Positions 42,177 to 46,224 of a DNA stretch of 46,224 nt are shown here, piece by piece. The stretch's first letter is position 1. Every line of letters begins with the position of its first letter. This DNA comes from Dethiothermospora halolimnae (GTDB taxonomy: Bacteria > Bacillota > Clostridia > Tissierellales > VENL01): contig NZ_JBAKFX010000033.1 in the NCBI RefSeq assembly GCF_037577855.1, positions 1-46,224 of the forward strand, given 5' to 3'. The position numbers and the translations under genes were made by a program. Below the pieces are notes generated by a model, which had not been told where the DNA came from, did not search any database, and worked only from the letters and a program-made list of their open reading frames with translations.

Positions 42177-44882
42177 ATGGAAACAGAAAAGCCAACATAT
42201 TCAAAAACAATTGAAGAGGTTGAAGCAAGTTTTTCTACTAACAAAGATAGAGGACTTTCTTCCGAGAGTGGCAAAAAACGATTGAAAAACAGTGGTGAAA
42301 ATCGGTTAGAAGAAAAAAGTGATATTTCTATTTGGAAAATATTTTTCAGGCAATTTAAAAGCATAGTAATGCTTTTACTCACGGTGGCAGCCATTGCATC
42401 CTTTTTTATCGGAGACTTTGTTGAAGGGATTGCAGTATTGGTTGTGATATTGATTACTGCAATTCTTGGATTAGTTATGGAATACAAAGCGGGAAAGTCT
42501 ATTGAAGCATTGCAAAAAACAGTTCACTCAGAAGCTAAAGTAATAAGAGATGGGGAGATTTTTAATATTTCTACGAGAAAGCTGGTTTATGGGGATCTTA
42601 TAGTACTAGAAGAGGGTGATAAAATTCCTGCAGATGGTCGTCTAGTGGAAGCAGATGAACTTGCTGTTGATGAATCGATGCTTACTGGTGAATCGGACCC
42701 TGTAAAGAAGGATATAGAGGTTCTTGATAGTGAAGAAAAAGTGGATATCGGAGAGCGCGAAAATATGGTTTTTATGGGTTCTGCAGTTCTTAAAGGTAAT
42801 GGGAAGTTTATTGTTACAGCTACAGGAAATAATGCAGAAATCGGGAAAATATCAAAAATGCTGAAAGGAACAGAGAAGGAAGAGACCCCTTTGGAAAAAC
42901 ATTTAGAACAGACTGGACGATATTTAATCGCTTTAACGTTGGTTATAACAGGTATAGTTGCTATTATAGGCTATCTTACAGGTAAGCCCCTAGAAGAAAT
43001 GTTAAAGACTTCTATTGCCTTGGCGATTGCTGCAGTTCCAGAAGGACTTCCTGCAGCGGCAACTATTACTCTAGCCATCGGAATGAATCGCATGGTAAAG
43101 AAAAAAGCATTAGTTAGAAATCTTCCTGCAGTTGAGACACTAGGATCTGCTACAGTATTTTGTACGGATAAAACCGGTACATTAACAGAAAATAAAATGA
43201 CTTTACAAAAAATAATTATAGATGGTAGAGAAATTAATGTTTCAGGTACTGGCTATAAGCCTGAAGGAGAATTCTGTGAGGGAGGAGAAAAGATAAATCT
43301 TAGTCAAGATGAAGCCCTATCATTGCTTTTAAAAACAGGACTTCTTTGTTCCGATACAGTATTGAATGAGAAAGATAATGGCCAGTGGGAAATTGTAGGA
43401 GATCCTACAGAAGGGGCATTAGTAGTTGCTGCTAGAAAAGCAGGATTTAAAAAGAAAGACTTAGAAGAAGAATATAATCGCCAAGGGGAAATTCCCTTTG
43501 ACTCTGCACGTAAATTTATGGCTGTCCATTATAAGACTCCAGAAAATAGTGATGAAGTATTTTTAAAAGGTTCTCCTGATGTAGTACTTGAAATGTGTGA
43601 TAAGGTGTATCAAGACAATGAAATAATAAATCTATCAGATGAGAAAAAGAAAGAATTAAAAAATAAAAATGAAGGGCTTGCAAAAGAAAGTTTTCGCATC
43701 TTAGGTCTTGCTTACAAGAAAGAAGAGTTTAATAATGATGAAAATCTTGAAAATAAAATCGAAAATGGGATGATGTTTCTTGGCTTTGTTGGAATAATAG
43801 ATCCTCCAAGAGATGATATTCAAGAGTCTATTGATATAGCTTCTAAAGCAGGAATTCGAACTATTATGCTAACAGGAGATCAAAGAGAAACTGCTATGGG
43901 AATAGCAGAAAATATTGGTATTGAAGTGAATGAAAAAAAGATGTTAAAAGATACAGCTATAAGTGATTTGTCTACGGAATCTCTTAAAGAGAATCTAAAA
44001 CAAAACTCTATTTATGCTAAGGTAACCCCAAAGGATAAACTAAGTATTATAAGAGCTTTAAAAAGTAGCAACGAAATTGTTGCAATGACCGGTGATGGAG
44101 TTAATGATGCACCGGCATTAAAAAAGGCCGATATAGGTGTTGCCATGGGAATACGAGGTACAACTGTGGCCAAAGAAGCATCGGATATGATTTTGTTAAA
44201 TGATCGATTCAGTACAATTGTAGAGGCAGTTAGGCAGGGGCGAGTGATCTTTGATAATATTCAGAAGTTTATCCATTATTTGCTTTCCTGTAATCTCAGT
44301 GAAATATTATTTATTTTTTTATCTATTCTATTTGGTGTGCCAGTGCCACTTATTGCACTCCAAATATTATGGCTTAATGTTGTAACTGGTGTGTTTCCAG
44401 CTTTAGCTATGGCATGGGAAGTACCGGAAAAAGGAGTTATGACCAAATCTCCACGGAATCCTGATGCTCCAATTATTACAAATAGATATAAGTTTTTTAT
44501 TGGTTTTCAAGGATTTATTATTGCCACAGGTCCTTTAATTTCTTATCTCCTTTCATTACACCAGGGATTTGAAATAAATGAGGCTAGGACGATAGGATTT
44601 ATGACGTTGGCTATGGTTCATCTGCTACAAGTGTTTAATGTCAGAAGAAAAAATGGTTTAGGTTTTGACAAAACTTTTTTTCATAATCCTTATCTTATTG
44701 GTGCCCTAGCACTGACTTTAGTACTCCAAATTATGGCTGTATATACCCCGGTGATACAGAAGATACTTAAAACAGTAGCTCTTTCCTATGATATGTGGTT
44801 GTATGTTTTAATAGGAGCTGTAATACCGGTCATAGTATTACAAGTAATTGCAATCATACAAAATAGAAGAAAAGTAGGATAA
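42177..44882 (+). CDS. P2-type cation ATPase (Ca2+-ATPase-like)
   Basis: A 901-residue membrane pump. Motifs: DESMLTGESDPVKK (A-domain TGES), AAVPEGLPAAATITLAIGMN (M4), CTDKTGTLTENKM with phospho-Asp331, KGSPD, MLTGDQRETAMGIAEN, TGDGVNDAPALKKADIGVAM, and about ten hydrophobic segments. It couples ATP hydrolysis to cation transport. M4 Glu (PEGLPA) and M5 Asn/Glu (SCNLSEI) are kept. M6 reads NVVTGVFPAL, with Gly738 where Ca2+ pumps have Asp (NLVTD), so cation choice may differ. The ATG follows AAAAAGGAGAG. It is a single-gene unit ending in a terminator. Confidence 0.9.
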   Translation: METEKPTYSKTIEEVEASFSTNKDRGLSSESGKKRLKNSGENRLEEKSDISIWKIFFRQFKSIVMLLLTVAAIASFFIGDFVEGIAVLVVILITAILGLVMEYKAGKSIEALQKTVHSEAKVIRDGEIFNISTRKLVYGDLIVLEEGDKIPADGRLVEADELAVDESMLTGESDPVKKDIEVLDSEEKVDIGERENMVFMGSAVLKGNGKFIVTATGNNAEIGKISKMLKGTEKEETPLEKHLEQTGRYLIALTLVITGIVAIIGYLTGKPLEEMLKTSIALAIAAVPEGLPAAATITLAIGMNRMVKKKALVRNLPAVETLGSATVFCTDKTGTLTENKMTLQKIIIDGREINVSGTGYKPEGEFCEGGEKINLSQDEALSLLLKTGLLCSDTVLNEKDNGQWEIVGDPTEGALVVAARKAGFKKKDLEEEYNRQGEIPFDSARKFMAVHYKTPENSDEVFLKGSPDVVLEMCDKVYQDNEIINLSDEKKKELKNKNEGLAKESFRILGLAYKKEEFNNDENLENKIENGMMFLGFVGIIDPPRDDIQESIDIASKAGIRTIMLTGDQRETAMGIAENIGIEVNEKKMLKDTAISDLSTESLKENLKQNSIYAKVTPKDKLSIIRALKSSNEIVAMTGDGVNDAPALKKADIGVAMGIRGTTVAKEASDMILLNDRFSTIVEAVRQGRVIFDNIQKFIHYLLSCNLSEILFIFLSILFGVPVPLIALQILWLNVVTGVFPALAMAWEVPEKGVMTKSPRNPDAPIITNRYKFFIGFQGFIIATGPLISYLLSLHQGFEINEARTIGFMTLAMVHLLQVFNVRRKNGLGFDKTFFHNPYLIGALALTLVLQIMAVYTPVIQKILKTVALSYDMWLYVLIGAVIPVIVLQVIAIIQNRRKVG

Positions 44883-44994
44883 AAAGAGTTGGATACTATT
44901 TAGTATAATAACTGTGGCATTTGTCATCTATGCTAATACTGGAGGTCGTTATAAAAAATATTGATAACAAAGTCAGAAGTTTATAATTTGAAAA

Positions 44995-45020
44995 AATGAC
45001 CCATAAAGGGTCATTCTTTT
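44995..45020 (+). terminator. Terminator after the cation ATPase gene
   Basis: AATGACCC, loop ATAAA, GGGTCATT, then CTTTTTA. Confidence 0.85.
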
Positions 45021-45111
45021 TATGACAAATTTAATTAATGTCACAAATATAGATTGTTAGACGTATTAGAAGTGAAGACTAATTTTAAATTTAAAAGAGA
45101 GGAGTAGAGAT

Positions 45112-46122
45112 ATGGAAGAAAAGATTTTAGAGGAGTCTTTTTCTGATGGTGGGGAATATGAGCTTGAGTGTACTATTGAATTATATGGACATTCTTTATT
45201 GCGGTATTGCCATAATATTCTTTGTGATTATCATAAAGCACAAGATGTGGTACAAGTAACATTTATAAAGGCATATAATAAAAGAAAAAGCTTTAAAAAA
45301 GGGTATTCTTTATCAGCGTGGCTATATAGCATTGCATACAATACATGTATGGATGTATTGAGAAAGAATCGAAGAAGGAAAATATTGTTTTTTATACCTG
45401 AAGTGAGAATTAATACAGTAGATAGTTCTACAGATTTTATGAGTGAGGGTTTAAAAAAAGCTCTTTTAAAACTAACTGGTGCAGAGCGTGCTTTGATATT
45501 TAGCAGAATAATGGATGAAAAAAGTTATAAAGAATTAGAAATAATCTATCAAGTTTCTGCTGCTACCATTCCAAGTTTTAACAAAGTTATATCTATAGTA
45601 AGTCCTGAGATAGCATATATGCTTCAACCAATTGGGAAGTCCAGTGAAGACAATGGAATCAAGATAGAAGTAGTTGCAGCATATAATGATGATGAAATGG
45701 CAGTACTTTATCTAACTATGCAAGATTTAATAGGAGATAGAATTGGTGAATCTATTGATTTATATAATTATTCACTATCAAAAGGCTCTATGTTTAATGC
45801 TCAAGTTATTGATTATGATAAAGCAAGTAAAACTGCTACATTGCGAATACAAGTAAATGGTGGAGAAAGAATGGATGGTAAAAGATTATATCTTTCAGTT
45901 TCATCTTTTTTGGGCCATTTTCAAGAGTTTAATGAAGTGGTAACAGGAATTACTTTATCAGATATAAAGAAGGTAAATTCGGAAACAATACCATTAGATA
46001 CAGAATATGTATCAGGGGTGAGTGGAGACTTATTTTTTACAGAATGGGAAGAGAGAGGAGTAATACAGGTTTTAAAAGGAGACCAAAAGAAAATCTTACC
46101 AGGGCTATCGCATGAAAAATAA
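45112..46122 (+). CDS. ECF-like sigma factor fused to an anti-sigma extracellular domain
   Basis: A 336-residue chimera. Residues 20-90 are sigma-70 region 2 (SLLRYCHNILCDYHKAQDVV, YNTCMDVLRKNRRRK). Residues 112-153 are the start of region 4 (LTGAERALIFSRIMDEKSYK, IIYQVSAATI). In place of the recognition helix the sequence changes at about residue 154 to PSFNKVISIVSPEIAYMLQP, EDNGIKIEVVAAYNDDEMAV and TMQDLIGDRIGESIDLYNYS, the DUF4179-type extracellular part of an ECF anti-sigma. The anti-sigma cytosolic and membrane parts are missing. This is what an in-frame deletion across a sigma/anti-sigma pair would give. The ATG is behind GAGAGGAGTAGAGAT. The product is probably non-functional or a dominant interfering protein. 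Confidence 0.78.
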   Translation: MEEKILEESFSDGGEYELECTIELYGHSLLRYCHNILCDYHKAQDVVQVTFIKAYNKRKSFKKGYSLSAWLYSIAYNTCMDVLRKNRRRKILFFIPEVRINTVDSSTDFMSEGLKKALLKLTGAERALIFSRIMDEKSYKELEIIYQVSAATIPSFNKVISIVSPEIAYMLQPIGKSSEDNGIKIEVVAAYNDDEMAVLYLTMQDLIGDRIGESIDLYNYSLSKGSMFNAQVIDYDKASKTATLRIQVNGGERMDGKRLYLSVSSFLGHFQEFNEVVTGITLSDIKKVNSETIPLDTEYVSGVSGDLFFTEWEERGVIQVLKGDQKKILPGLSHEK

Positions 46123-46224
46123 TTATTAAAATGAAATGGAAAAAATCTCAAAAAGGAATTTTAGATTTTATGTCGAATCTTTAAAATATACAAATAAAAT
46201 ACGAGGAGAGCAGACATGAAATTT
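46100..46224. repeat. Right copy of 125-bp perfect inverted terminal repeat
   Basis: Exact reverse complement of 3-127. It contains the last seven codons and stop of the sigma/anti-sigma chimera, a spacer of about 93 bp with GAGGAGAG, and the first codons of the next gene. Confidence 0.95.
46216..46224 (+). CDS. 5' end of the next gene (MKF...), cut by the window edge
   Basis: ATGAAATTT behind ACGAGGAGAGCAGAC. It lies 93 bp after the chimera stop, so it probably belongs to the same operon. Only three codons are visible. It is identical to the minus-strand start at 11-1. Confidence 0.4.

Overview
The window looks like chromosome of an AT-rich, anaerobic, spore-forming member of the Clostridia (Tissierellia/Alkaliphilus-like). 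Grounds: very low G+C, frequent TTG/GTG starts behind strong AGGAGG-type ribosome sites, a GerMN-domain protein, and anaerobe-type oxygen and nitrosative defence genes (reverse rubrerythrin, hybrid-cluster protein, NADH:rubredoxin-type flavoprotein). No phage module, replication origin, rRNA, tRNA or CRISPR array was seen.

Layout. (1) 0.2-13.5 kb is core genome: HD-GYP protein, dnaE, small conserved protein, pfkA, pyk (with C-terminal PEP-utilising domain), thioesterase, FxsA, Fe-S aldo/keto reductase, a GerMN protein on the minus strand, and rlmD. Its spacers hold two related 26-27-bp tandem arrays, each ending in the same GTTGGGG...CCCCAAC hairpin, and one cluster of hairpins bounded by a 17-bp inverted repeat. 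(2) 13.5-22.3 kb is an accessory scrapyard bounded by a perfect 27-bp inverted repeat that is an IS end. It holds a decayed Rpn nuclease, transposase relics, a 5'-truncated ankyrin protein, a dead WYL regulator with its dead flavin-reductase neighbour, and one apparently live part: an ABC ATPase, an ABC permease and an M16 (HxxEH) peptidase. Upstream of these, behind a consensus promoter, is a 29-codon leader-like ORF cut by a transposase relic. This resembles a peptide-natural-product (RiPP) maturation/export locus that has lost part of its genes. (3) 22.3-33.7 kb is mixed: a secreted protein, an antitoxin relic, a DUF6273-like protein, an unrecognised conserved-looking protein, a PNPOx-like flavoprotein, an SLH-anchored HtrA-like protein without its catalytic His, a GNAT enzyme, a secreted protein, a broken copy of the 40-kb DUF362/ferredoxin gene, truA and an AraC/GyrI-like regulator. 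(4) 33.7-42 kb is a redox-stress block: flavoprotein reductase, DUF1450-like protein and hcp in one operon, then a nitroreductase, an OhrR-like MarR regulator, a PerR/Fur regulator, reverse rubrerythrin, a DUF362/ferredoxin protein and a C_GCAxxG_C_C-type protein. (5) 42-46 kb holds a P2-type cation ATPase and a sigma-factor/anti-sigma-domain chimera.

The outermost 125 bases of the window are a perfect inverted repeat (3-127 versus 46100-46224). It carries the end of the anti-sigma-type gene and the start of the next gene, so the window ends inside a genomic repeat. This is either a real inverted duplication or an assembly break point.

All function calls rest on reading motifs in the translated sequence. 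No database search was possible.
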